A stretch of 5,148 nt of DNA from an uncultured Erysipelotrichaceae bacterium (GTDB taxonomy: Bacteria; Bacillota_I; Bacilli_A; Erysipelotrichales; Erysipelotrichaceae), in the NCBI GenBank assembly GCA_902796525.1, contig CADBPB010000019.1, positions 1 through 5,148 of the forward strand, written 5' to 3'. Shown in pieces: positions 1 through 5,139 of the stretch; position 1 is the stretch's first letter, and each line of letters opens with the position of its first letter. The notes below the pieces were generated by a model. That model searched no databases and had not been told where the DNA came from. It saw only the letters and a list, made by a program, of their open reading frames with translations. The translations under genes and the position numbers were made by a program.

Positions 1-975
1 ATCGTCCGTATCGGTCTTTCCGGACTGGATCTGATGAAGCATTACCGTCTCGGCCAGCTGATCGCCAAGGCGTGCGAAGATCTCGATCGGAAGGCGGTCA
101 TCGTCGCAAGCGGGGATCTTTCCCATAAGCTGCAGGATTACGGACCTTACGGCTTCCGTCCGGAGGGTCCCGAATATGACCGACGGATCATGGATGTCTG
201 CGGCAGAGCGGCATTCGACGAACTGTTCGCCTTCACCGAGGAGTTCTGTGAAAAAGCCGCGGAATGCGGACACCGTTCGTTCGTGATCATGGCCGGAGCG
301 TTCGACGGACTTTCTGTCAATGCACAGGCTCTGTCTCATCAGGATGTGACCGGAGTAGGCTACGGGATCTGCACCTTCTATCCGGAAGGAAAAGACGAAA
401 GCCGTCATTTCCTGAAACAGTACGAAGAAAAGACGATGCGTGAGCTGGATACGAAAAACGAACAGGCGGATGCCTATGTGAAACTGGCCCGTCGGACCAT
501 TGAGACCTATGTGGTCAGCGGAAAACGGATCGAAGTCCCGGATGACCTGCCTGAAGAAATGCTGAAGAGACAGGCGGGAACGTTCGTATCGATCCACAAG
601 AACGACAGACTGCGCGGATGCATCGGTACGATCATGGCAACCAAAAAGAATATTGCCCGGGAGATTATTGCAAATGCGATTTCCGCCTGTGCAAGGGATC
701 CGCGTTTCCTTCCGGTTCAAACCGATGAACTGCCGTTTCTGGAAATAAGCGTCGATGTCCTGGGCGATGCGGAAGAAATCGGTTCTCCTGAAGAATTGGA
801 TGTGAAACGCTATGGCGTGATCGTTTCGCAAAGAGGCAGACTCGGACTGCTGCTTCCGGATCTGGAAGGAGTCGATACCGTCGAGGAACAGATCCGTATC
901 GCCGCCCGGAAAGGCGGGATCGATCTGGATGAAGACTATACACTGCAACGCTTCGAGGTGATCCGTCATGCCTAG
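1..975 (+). CDS. MEMO-like/AMMECR1 fusion protein (AmmeMemoRadiSam system proteins B and A), 5' end missing
   Basis: The reading frame is open from base 1, so the start lies outside the window; the first visible Met (base 34, numbered 1 here) is internal. Residues about 1-118 are the C-terminal part of a MEMO domain, related to class III extradiol dioxygenases (LigB fold). SGDLSH (26-31) and ECGHR (77-81) match the stretches carrying the conserved His and Cys of the MEMO1 metal site; the other two expected His would be upstream. After a linker and helices (about 119-165) comes an AMMECR1 domain to the C terminus, with the hallmark LRGCIGT (193-199), DPRF (222-225) and a closing RFEVIRH (306-312). 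The biochemical role of either family in bacteria is not settled, although metal binding by MEMO proteins is reported. The fusion and the overlapping radical SAM gene downstream identify the AmmeMemoRadiSam set. Family assignment is firm; the activity is unknown. Confidence 0.93.
   Translation: MVRIGLSGLDLMKHYRLGQLIAKACEDLDRKAVIVASGDLSHKLQDYGPYGFRPEGPEYDRRIMDVCGRAAFDELFAFTEEFCEKAAECGHRSFVIMAGAFDGLSVNAQALSHQDVTGVGYGICTFYPEGKDESRHFLKQYEEKTMRELDTKNEQADAYVKLARRTIETYVVSGKRIEVPDDLPEEMLKRQAGTFVSIHKNDRLRGCIGTIMATKKNIAREIIANAISACARDPRFLPVQTDELPFLEISVDVLGDAEEIGSPEELDVKRYGVIVSQRGRLGLLLPDLEGVDTVEEQIRIAARKGGIDLDEDYTLQRFEVIRHA
955..962 (+). promoter_or_regulatory. Ribosome binding site of the radical SAM gene, inside the upstream coding region
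   Basis: GAGGTGAT is a near-perfect Shine-Dalgarno sequence five bases before the ATG at 968. It lies within the codons for the conserved Phe-Glu-Val-Ile near the C terminus of the AMMECR1 domain. It decides the start of the downstream gene and, with the 8-base overlap, suggests translational coupling. Confidence 0.85.
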
Positions 976-1828
976 ATGCGAAGTATGTTTCCGCCATTGC
1001 CTGCTGAACGAGGGACAGACCGGCTTCTGCGGTGTCCGCAGCTGTCGCGATGGCATGATCCGTCCGGACAATTACGGAAAAATCACTTCGATGGCTCTGG
1101 ATCCGATCGAGAAGAAACCTCTTCGGCATTTCTATCCCGGCAGCCGCATCCTTTCGATCGGGAGCTACGGCTGCAACCTGCGCTGTCCCTTCTGTCAGAA
1201 TCATGAGATCTCCTGGTCCAAAGAAGCCTATCAGGATGCCCGGCAATGGGAGACTGTCATGCCGGAAGAACTGCTGCAGATCGCACTGGGTCTGCAAAGC
1301 AGAGGAAACATCGGCATCGCCTTCACTTACAATGAACCGCTGATCGCTTATGAATTCGTCCGCGATACCGCGAAACAGTTCCATGAAGCCGGACTGAAGA
1401 CCGTCCTTGTCAGCAACGGCACGGCGGAACGATCCGTCCTGCAGGAGATCCTTCCTTATATCGACGCGATGAATATCGATCTGAAAGGCTTTAGCGATCG
1501 CTATTATGAAACGGTCCTGCAAGGCAGCCGCCGGCAGGTCATGGATTTCATCGAAGAAGCGGTCAAAGCCTGCCACGTGGAACTGACGACTCTGATCATA
1601 CCGAGAGAAAACGACAGTGAAGAAGAAATGCGCGAAATGACGGGATGGATCGCCGGACTGAAAGACGCTTCGGGAAATACGATAGGCCAAGAAATCCCTC
1701 TGCACATTTCTCGCTTCTTCCCTTGCTTCCACATGACAGACCGCAAAGCGACCGATGTCGCCCTGGTCTACCATCTTGCGGAAATCGCTCGGGAACAGCT
1801 CAGATCCGTCTACACCGGAAACTGCTAA
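968..1828 (+). CDS. amrS: AmmeMemoRadiSam system radical SAM enzyme
   Basis: This is a 286-residue radical SAM enzyme of the pyruvate formate-lyase activase-like type. The CX3CX2C motif that binds the [4Fe-4S] cluster and S-adenosylmethionine is C69, C73, C76 in GCNLRCPFCQN. An N-terminal cysteine cluster (C4, C7, C11, C21) is typical of this family and may hold further metal. Other family signatures are FTYNEP (about 119-124), VSNGTAE (about 148-154) and NIDLKGF in the barrel. The ATG at 968 is fixed by a strong ribosome binding site and overlaps the MEMO-AMMECR1 stop codon, as expected for genes working together. The substrate is unknown; modification of a protein or small molecule by a 5'-deoxyadenosyl radical is inferred from the superfamily. 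The protein stops at VYTGNC, whereas some longer homologues, from memory, continue with a C-terminal Cys-containing tail. No frameshift is evident. Confidence 0.93.
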   Translation: MPRCEVCFRHCLLNEGQTGFCGVRSCRDGMIRPDNYGKITSMALDPIEKKPLRHFYPGSRILSIGSYGCNLRCPFCQNHEISWSKEAYQDARQWETVMPEELLQIALGLQSRGNIGIAFTYNEPLIAYEFVRDTAKQFHEAGLKTVLVSNGTAERSVLQEILPYIDAMNIDLKGFSDRYYETVLQGSRRQVMDFIEEAVKACHVELTTLIIPRENDSEEEMREMTGWIAGLKDASGNTIGQEIPLHISRFFPCFHMTDRKATDVALVYHLAEIAREQLRSVYTGNC

Positions 1829-1848
1829 AAGCAGACGATAGAAATCAT

Positions 1849-1878
1849 AAAAAAACGGAATCGTCATTCCGTTTTTTT
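1849..1878. terminator. Bidirectional Rho-independent terminator between convergent genes
   Basis: A perfect 13-base-pair inverted repeat (arms 1849-1861 and 1866-1878, four-base loop CGTC) has a CGGAAT/ATTCCG core flanked by seven A on the left and seven T on the right. Either strand therefore gives a stem followed by a U tract. It lies 20 bases past the radical SAM stop and 22 bases past the end of the lipoprotein gene arriving on the other strand, so it should end both transcripts. Confidence 0.9.
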
Positions 1879-1900
1879 AAATCATTTTTTATGATGCGGA

Positions 1901-2407
1901 TCAGTTTCCGTAGAAGTCTTCAAATTTGATGTGATCGAGATCTTCTGCCGCATAGATGAACTCTCTTGCTTCCTGGTGATTGTAGGCGATCGAAAGGACG
2001 CCATCCGCCATCCGGGAAGTATCGCAGCTCGCAAAGAACGTATACGGAGCATACGCATCGGTCATCTCATCTCCCTCATATCCGGGAACGTTTACCGTGA
2101 ATTCATAGACATTCTCTTTTGCTTCAACCAGATCGGAGATCGGTCCGCCTTCCATGAAACCGCTGAACAGAATACCTTCCGTGAAACAGTTCTGTCCTTC
2201 CGAAATGCTCATATAGATGAACTCATAGGCACCTTCGTATTCGCATACCCAGATGCCGTCAGCCAGAGGCCAGACGATCTCTTTCTTATCGTTCTCAACC
2301 GTATCGGGAACGGGATCGTTCTGCTGCTCCTTTTCTGCCGGAGAGGAACAGGATGAGGTCATGATCAGAATGCATAGCACCACGAGGACTGTCAGTTTTT
2401 TAATCAT
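1901..2407 (-). CDS. Small secreted lipoprotein of unknown function
   Basis: The protein has 168 residues. Residues 1-20 form a lipoprotein signal: MIKK charged start, hydrophobic core (5-16), then TSSC with C20 as the predicted lipidated cysteine. The -3 Thr is a less usual lipobox residue, but the layout is otherwise typical. A short Ser/Glu/Asp/Pro-rich linker (21-43) leads to an acidic, aromatic-rich domain of probable beta strands (44-168). Two segments resemble each other: DGIW...YEFIY (50-65) and DGVL...REFIY (135-152), hinting at a repeated strand pattern. Start choice is secure because AAAGGAG lies six bases before the ATG. It should be anchored on the outer face of the membrane. I do not recognise a family, and no catalytic motif is visible. 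It follows the DUF349 gene on the same strand but sits just behind a terminator. It is real by signal peptide, ribosome binding site and terminators; its role is unknown. Confidence 0.85.
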   Translation of the reverse strand: MIKKLTVLVVLCILIMTSSCSSPAEKEQQNDPVPDTVENDKKEIVWPLADGIWVCEYEGAYEFIYMSISEGQNCFTEGILFSGFMEGGPISDLVEAKENVYEFTVNVPGYEGDEMTDAYAPYTFFASCDTSRMADGVLSIAYNHQEAREFIYAAEDLDHIKFEDFYGN

Positions 2408-2413
2408 AGTATT

Positions 2414-2420
2414 CTCCTTT
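2414..2420 (-). promoter_or_regulatory. Ribosome binding site of the lipoprotein gene
   Basis: On the minus strand this reads AAAGGAG, six bases before the ATG at 2407. It is a strong Shine-Dalgarno sequence that fixes the start. It begins only a few bases after the T tract of the upstream terminator. Confidence 0.85.
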
Positions 2421-2453
2421 CATAAAAACAGATATGATCGCTCATATCTGTTT
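2421..2453 (-). terminator. Rho-independent terminator after the DUF349 gene
   Basis: A perfect 12-base-pair inverted repeat (arms 2426-2437 and 2442-2453, loop TCGC) encloses ACAGATATGA. On the minus strand it ends in a run of five T (positions 2428-2424), giving a stem plus short U tract 22 bases after the DUF349 stop. The plus-strand side has only three T followed by C, so termination is mainly in the minus direction. The stem is A/T-rich, so partial read-through into the lipoprotein gene is plausible. Confidence 0.75.
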
Positions 2454-2475
2454 CTAATGTTCTGTTTCTGATGGA

Positions 2476-3369
2476 TCAGTTGCGGTAATACTTGGCGTTG
2501 TCGAAATACGTCGTCATGACCTTGCTGAAGGCTTCCCACAGCGTATTCTCGTTCTCTCTGCCCGCATTGCCGATTTCTTTCCACTGTCTTCTGAGATCCT
2601 TCATTTCCTCGAATTCTTCATCGCTGAAGCTGGAAATGGCCAGATTCTTCTTGGCTTTCTCGATGATCTCCTGTTTGGCAGCCGTCTTCTGCGCGAACGT
2701 TTCCTTTAATGAACTGTAGTAGGCGTTGCGATTGTTGAAGAAGGTCTTTCTTTCTGCCGAGAACTGTTTCCACAGATCGTCATCCTCTTTACCGGCGCGA
2801 CCCGTCTTCTTCCATTCTTCCATCAAAGCATCCATCCTGTTGGCGATCTCTTTGAAATTATCCAACGTGTTTGCTTCCTTGGCTTTCTCGATCAGTTCTT
2901 TCTTGACTTCCTTGTTATGTTCGTAAGATTCCTGCAGTTTCTGATAATATTCGCTACGATTGTCAAAGAACGTATTCCTTACTTCTTTGAACTCGTTCCA
3001 AAGTTCATCATCTTTTTCTTTATTGATACGACCGGATACTTTCCACTGTTCCATGAGATCGTTCATCATTTCTCCGGCTTTCTTGAAGTTCGTCTGATTC
3101 AGGACTTCCTTTGCCTTGTCAATGATGGCTCTCTTGCGATCCTCGATCGTACCGAAAGCTTCCGATTCTTTTGCCGATATGACATCGAGATAGCCGTTGA
3201 ATGCTTCGGCAAGCTCTTTGTCATACAAAGATTCTTCTTCTTCCTTGACTCTTCCCCATTTCTTTCTCAATACGCGCGCCTGCACGACCGCGTCAGCTGA
3301 ATCGGGGTTTTCAGCCAGTTGTTTTGCTTGTTCTAATAATTCTTCTTTTGTCATCCTTCTATCCACCAT
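2476..3369 (-). CDS. DUF349 repeat protein
   Basis: This is a largely helical, highly charged protein of 297 residues if it starts at the ATG at 3369. Three clear DUF349 repeats follow one another (about residues 78-145, 156-221, 232-297). Each has a Lys/Glu-rich helix, a central Trp (W109, W186, W263) followed within a few residues by a Gly (GR in the first two repeats), an LW pair, and an aromatic FF/YF-DNR/NNR-YY end. An earlier degenerate copy (about 33-65, KKWGRVKEE) makes a probable fourth. No signal peptide or membrane segment is seen, so it should be cytoplasmic. The family has no agreed function. Start choice is uncertain: a near-perfect -10 box places the transcript start at or next to the ATG at 3369, which has no ribosome binding site, while an ATG at 3354 (MTKEELLEQ) has only AGAAGG directly against it. 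A longer frame from GTG at 3444 would cross the promoter and is disfavoured. Confidence 0.9.
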   Translation of the reverse strand: MVDRRMTKEELLEQAKQLAENPDSADAVVQARVLRKKWGRVKEEEESLYDKELAEAFNGYLDVISAKESEAFGTIEDRKRAIIDKAKEVLNQTNFKKAGEMMNDLMEQWKVSGRINKEKDDELWNEFKEVRNTFFDNRSEYYQKLQESYEHNKEVKKELIEKAKEANTLDNFKEIANRMDALMEEWKKTGRAGKEDDDLWKQFSAERKTFFNNRNAYYSSLKETFAQKTAAKQEIIEKAKKNLAISSFSDEEFEEMKDLRRQWKEIGNAGRENENTLWEAFSKVMTTYFDNAKYYRN

Positions 3370-3375
3370 AGTACT

Positions 3376-3405
3376 ATTATATAATTTTATTTTATTTTTT
3401 GGCAG
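3376..3405 (-). promoter_or_regulatory. Predicted promoter of the DUF349 gene
   Basis: On the minus strand a perfect TATAAT (-10, bases 3381-3376) is preceded by an 18-base A/T-rich spacer and CTGCCA (-35, bases 3405-3400), which matches TTGACA at four of six positions. The expected transcription start is about seven bases on, at or next to the A of the ATG at 3369. Confidence 0.65.
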
Positions 3406-3470
3406 TGTTTTCTCGAAATAAGACGCAGATGAAAACGTTAACACTCTTATTTCCTGTTTTTATCGGTATG

Positions 3471-3499
3471 TTTACCTGATTCGGCTGAAGTATTACAAT
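3471..3499 (+). promoter_or_regulatory. Predicted promoter of the methyltransferase gene
   Basis: TTTACC (3471-3476, four of six matches to the -35 consensus), a 17-base spacer and TACAAT (3494-3499, five of six matches to the -10) precede the gene by about 35 bases. The predicted transcript start, near 3506, falls in the inverted repeat at 3501-3520. This is a sequence-pattern call only. Confidence 0.55.
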
Positions 3500-3500
3500 A

Positions 3501-3520
3501 TAGTTAGTAAATGCTAACTA
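3501..3520. promoter_or_regulatory. Operator-like inverted repeat at the methyltransferase transcription start
   Basis: TAGTTAG (3501-3507) and CTAACTA (3514-3520) are perfect inverted 7-base arms around the six-base centre TAAATG. The dyad starts one base after the predicted -10 box and ends just before the ribosome binding site. That suits a repressor blocking transcription, and the size fits a dimeric MarR- or TetR-type regulator, but no regulator gene lies in this window. As RNA it would be a weak A/U-rich hairpin without a U tract, so a terminator is unlikely. Confidence 0.5.
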
Positions 3521-3521
3521 C

Positions 3522-3525
3522 GAGG
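3522..3525 (+). promoter_or_regulatory. Ribosome binding site of the methyltransferase gene
   Basis: GAGG lies seven bases before the ATG at 3533, immediately after the inverted repeat. It supports that start codon. Confidence 0.65.
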
Positions 3526-3532
3526 CGGATCG

Positions 3533-4213
3533 ATGAACAGAAAAGAAGAAATCAAAGAAGCTTACAGGAATCTGGGAAACGCCCATAACGTATATGACGG
3601 AATGATGACGGGTTCTACCTTCATAGGACGTCTGATCGATAAGGCCGTGTGGCAGATGGATAGGGAAGATATCCTGGAATACCAGAGCCGTCCGTTCGAA
3701 GTCATACCTGCCGGCTTCAAAGGAAAACTCCTGGAAGTCCCGGTAGGCACAGGCGTCATCTCCATGCCTGTTTTCAGGACGCTGCCGGAAGCGGATATTA
3801 CCTGCCTGGACTATTCTGCCAGGATGATGGAAAGCGCCAGGAAACGCGCGGAAACGCTGCAGATCGCGAATGTCGCTTTCGTTCAGGGAGATGTCGGTAA
3901 GCTTCCTTTTGAAGATAACAGTTTCGATGCGGTCGTATCGCTGAACGGATTCCATGCCTTCCCGGACAAGGATGCGGCATATGAAGAAACCTTTCGCGTG
4001 CTGAAAAAAGGCGGGACATTCAGCGGCTGCTTCTATGTCGAAGGAGCCAACGCGCATACGGACAGAATGATACGGACATTCTATGTCAGGAGTGGCTTCT
4101 TTACGCCTCCTTTCGAAACGATGGAATTCCTGCAGAACAGACTCCAGACGATGTATGAGTCTGTCGAAGTCTCCAACGTTCAAAGCATCGCCTGTTTCAA
4201 ATGCCGGAAATGA
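3533..4213 (+). CDS. Class I SAM-dependent methyltransferase
   Basis: The protein has 226 residues, the usual size for a stand-alone Rossmann-fold methyltransferase of the UbiE/Methyltransf_11 type. An N-terminal helical region (1-60) leads to motif I, LLEVPVGTGVIS (66-77), for binding S-adenosylmethionine. The acidic D93 in CLDYS should bind the ribose, and QGD (118-120) with LPFEDNSFDAVVS (124-136) forms motifs III-IV. FRVLKKGGTFSG (154-165) is the typical post-motif strand. Motif I has Pro where many relatives have Gly (VPVGTG rather than xxGxGTG). The protein should be soluble and cytoplasmic. The methyl acceptor cannot be told from sequence, and no biosynthetic neighbours suggest one. 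The ATG is supported by GAGG seven bases upstream. The gene has its own predicted promoter with an operator-like palindrome and may be co-transcribed with the cyclase gene that follows. Confidence 0.9.
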   Translation: MNRKEEIKEAYRNLGNAHNVYDGMMTGSTFIGRLIDKAVWQMDREDILEYQSRPFEVIPAGFKGKLLEVPVGTGVISMPVFRTLPEADITCLDYSARMMESARKRAETLQIANVAFVQGDVGKLPFEDNSFDAVVSLNGFHAFPDKDAAYEETFRVLKKGGTFSGCFYVEGANAHTDRMIRTFYVRSGFFTPPFETMEFLQNRLQTMYESVEVSNVQSIACFKCRK

Positions 4214-4287
4214 TCCTCATTTTTTACCTTTTTATATCGTAATTTTTGACTATTTTTTTGACTGTCGGTCTCCTATCCTTAAAGAAG
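4214..4287 (+). other. T-rich gap between methyltransferase and cyclase genes with tandem TTTTTGACT
   Basis: This gap is T-rich and holds two copies of TTTTTGACT (4243-4251 and 4255-4263), offset by 12 bases. Each ends in TTGACT, a five-of-six match to a -35 box, but no -10 box lies 16-18 bases downstream of either. I see no convincing terminator here, so read-through from the methyltransferase gene into the cyclase gene is possible. Confidence 0.4.
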
Positions 4288-5076
4288 ATGAAGAAAAGTC
4301 TTTCTTTTTCAAATACGTTCTATTTCCTGCTGATCAGCACTGTTCTGTCGTGTCTGATCCTTTTTGTGCTGATCGCAAATCATGCCGCAGTTTCACTGCA
4401 GTATCTTATGATCGCCATCATTCTGCTGCTGGCGCTGCTGACGATGCGTTCGGTGCGTTCCCTGCTTCTCAAGCCTTTGCAGAAGATCACGGAAACAGTC
4501 ACGGACGGAGAAACGCTTCCTGCACAGCCAAGCAAAGAACTGAACCGACTTGCGGAAGCATACAATCATCTGCACATGAAGAACGCTGTCGACAGGCAGC
4601 AGCTGTCCTATGAAGCATCACACGATCCGCTGACCGGCTTGTATAACCGCAGGATGTTCGAAAGCATCCGCAACAATCCCGATTTTTCCGGTTATACGCT
4701 GATCATGGTGGACATCGATCATTTCAAAGAGATCAACGATACCTATGGCCATGAAGTCGGCGACAAAGTGCTGCAGAAACTGGCGCGCATCCTGCAGGAC
4801 AGTTTCCGTTCCAACGACTATCCCTGCCGTCTGGGGGGCGATGAATTCTGCGTAGTCATGATGCGCAGCGATTCCCGCCTGAAGAACCTGCTGATCTCCA
4901 AGATCGCTTCCATCAACAGCAGAATCCATGATACGAGCGACGGTCTGCCCGATGCCTCTTTATGTTTCGGCATCGCTTTCCCGGACCGTACCGATGCGAC
5001 CGACAATATCTATAACGACGCCGATGTGGCTTTGTATAAAGCCAAGGAACACGGCAATTCTTACCATATCTATTAG
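4288..5076 (+). CDS. Membrane-bound GGDEF diguanylate cyclase
   Basis: This is predicted to make cyclic di-GMP from two GTP at the inner face of the membrane. From the ATG at 4288 it has 262 residues. Two transmembrane helices (about 11-30 and 36-53) are joined by a loop too short for an external sensor. Next comes a HAMP-like linker (about 56-100: KPLQKITETV ... ELNRLAEAYNHL) and a GGDEF domain (about 108-262). DPLTGLYNRR (113-122), VDIDHFKEIND (141-151), an intact GGDEF (183-187) and DADVALYKAKEHGN (244-257) indicate an active enzyme. RSND (174-177), exactly five residues before GGDEF, is a complete RxxD inhibitory site, so product feedback is likely. No EAL domain follows. The start is uncertain: the ATG has only AAAGAAG right against it, and an in-frame TTG at 4246 would add 14 residues but has no ribosome binding site. 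The gene begins 74 bases after the methyltransferase gene. Confidence 0.92.
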   Translation: MKKSLSFSNTFYFLLISTVLSCLILFVLIANHAAVSLQYLMIAIILLLALLTMRSVRSLLLKPLQKITETVTDGETLPAQPSKELNRLAEAYNHLHMKNAVDRQQLSYEASHDPLTGLYNRRMFESIRNNPDFSGYTLIMVDIDHFKEINDTYGHEVGDKVLQKLARILQDSFRSNDYPCRLGGDEFCVVMMRSDSRLKNLLISKIASINSRIHDTSDGLPDASLCFGIAFPDRTDATDNIYNDADVALYKAKEHGNSYHIY

Positions 5077-5077
5077 A

Positions 5078-5101
5078 TGAAATGCTTTTTTAGGCATTTC
5101 A
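5078..5101 (+). terminator. Hairpin just after the cyclase gene, weak terminator candidate
   Basis: TGAAATGC (5078-5085) and GCATTTCA (5094-5101) form a perfect 8-base-pair stem, extendable by a G-U and a U-A pair to a four-T loop. It starts two bases after the stop codon. The T run is in the loop rather than after the stem, so it is not a standard Rho-independent terminator. It may stabilise the 3' end or act with the next hairpin. Confidence 0.4.
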
Positions 5102-5113
5102 CGATACAATAAA

Positions 5114-5139
5114 TGCAAGAACAGTCTTGGCATCTTTTC
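5114..5139 (+). terminator. Second hairpin with short T tract, weak terminator candidate
   Basis: TGCAAGA (5114-5120) pairs with TCTTGGCA (5125-5132), with one bulged G and loop ACAG. TCTTTTC follows, giving a short T-rich tail. It is a better match to terminator layout than the hairpin at 5078-5101, but the stem is imperfect and the tract is broken by C. No gene is seen between the cyclase stop and the window end. Confidence 0.35.

Noticed and set aside
665..1867. 400-residue open frame on the minus strand
   Set aside because: It lies opposite the AMMECR1 domain and the whole radical SAM gene, both recognised by clear motifs. It shows Arg/Asp/His-rich shadow composition and has no domain.
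1931..2356. 141-residue plus-strand frame opposite the lipoprotein
   Set aside because: The minus-strand frame has a signal peptide, lipobox Cys and strong ribosome binding site; this one has none of these.
3370..3444. N-terminal extension of the DUF349 protein from GTG at 3444
   Set aside because: An AGGAAAT is present upstream, but the frame crosses the predicted promoter and the added residues are unlike the rest of the protein.
3518..4183. 221-residue open frame on the minus strand
   Set aside because: It is antisense to the methyltransferase gene, whose SAM motifs are unmistakable, and it has no recognisable domain.
4208..4222. Small stem AAATGA/TCATTT after the methyltransferase stop codon as a terminator
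   Set aside because: Six mostly A-T pairs with a three-base loop are too weak to support termination.
4246..4287. TTG start adding 14 residues to the cyclase
   Set aside because: There is no ribosome binding site, and the TTG is part of a T-rich repeat. The ATG at 4288 gives a typical Lys-led first membrane helix, though it is not proven.
4083..4613. 176-residue plus-strand frame spanning the end of the methyltransferase gene and the start of the cyclase gene
   Set aside because: It overlaps two well-supported genes in another frame, and the translated sequence has no family features.
5105..5110. TACAAT as a -10 box for a gene beyond the window
   Set aside because: No -35-like sequence lies 16-18 bases upstream, and the site sits between two hairpins.
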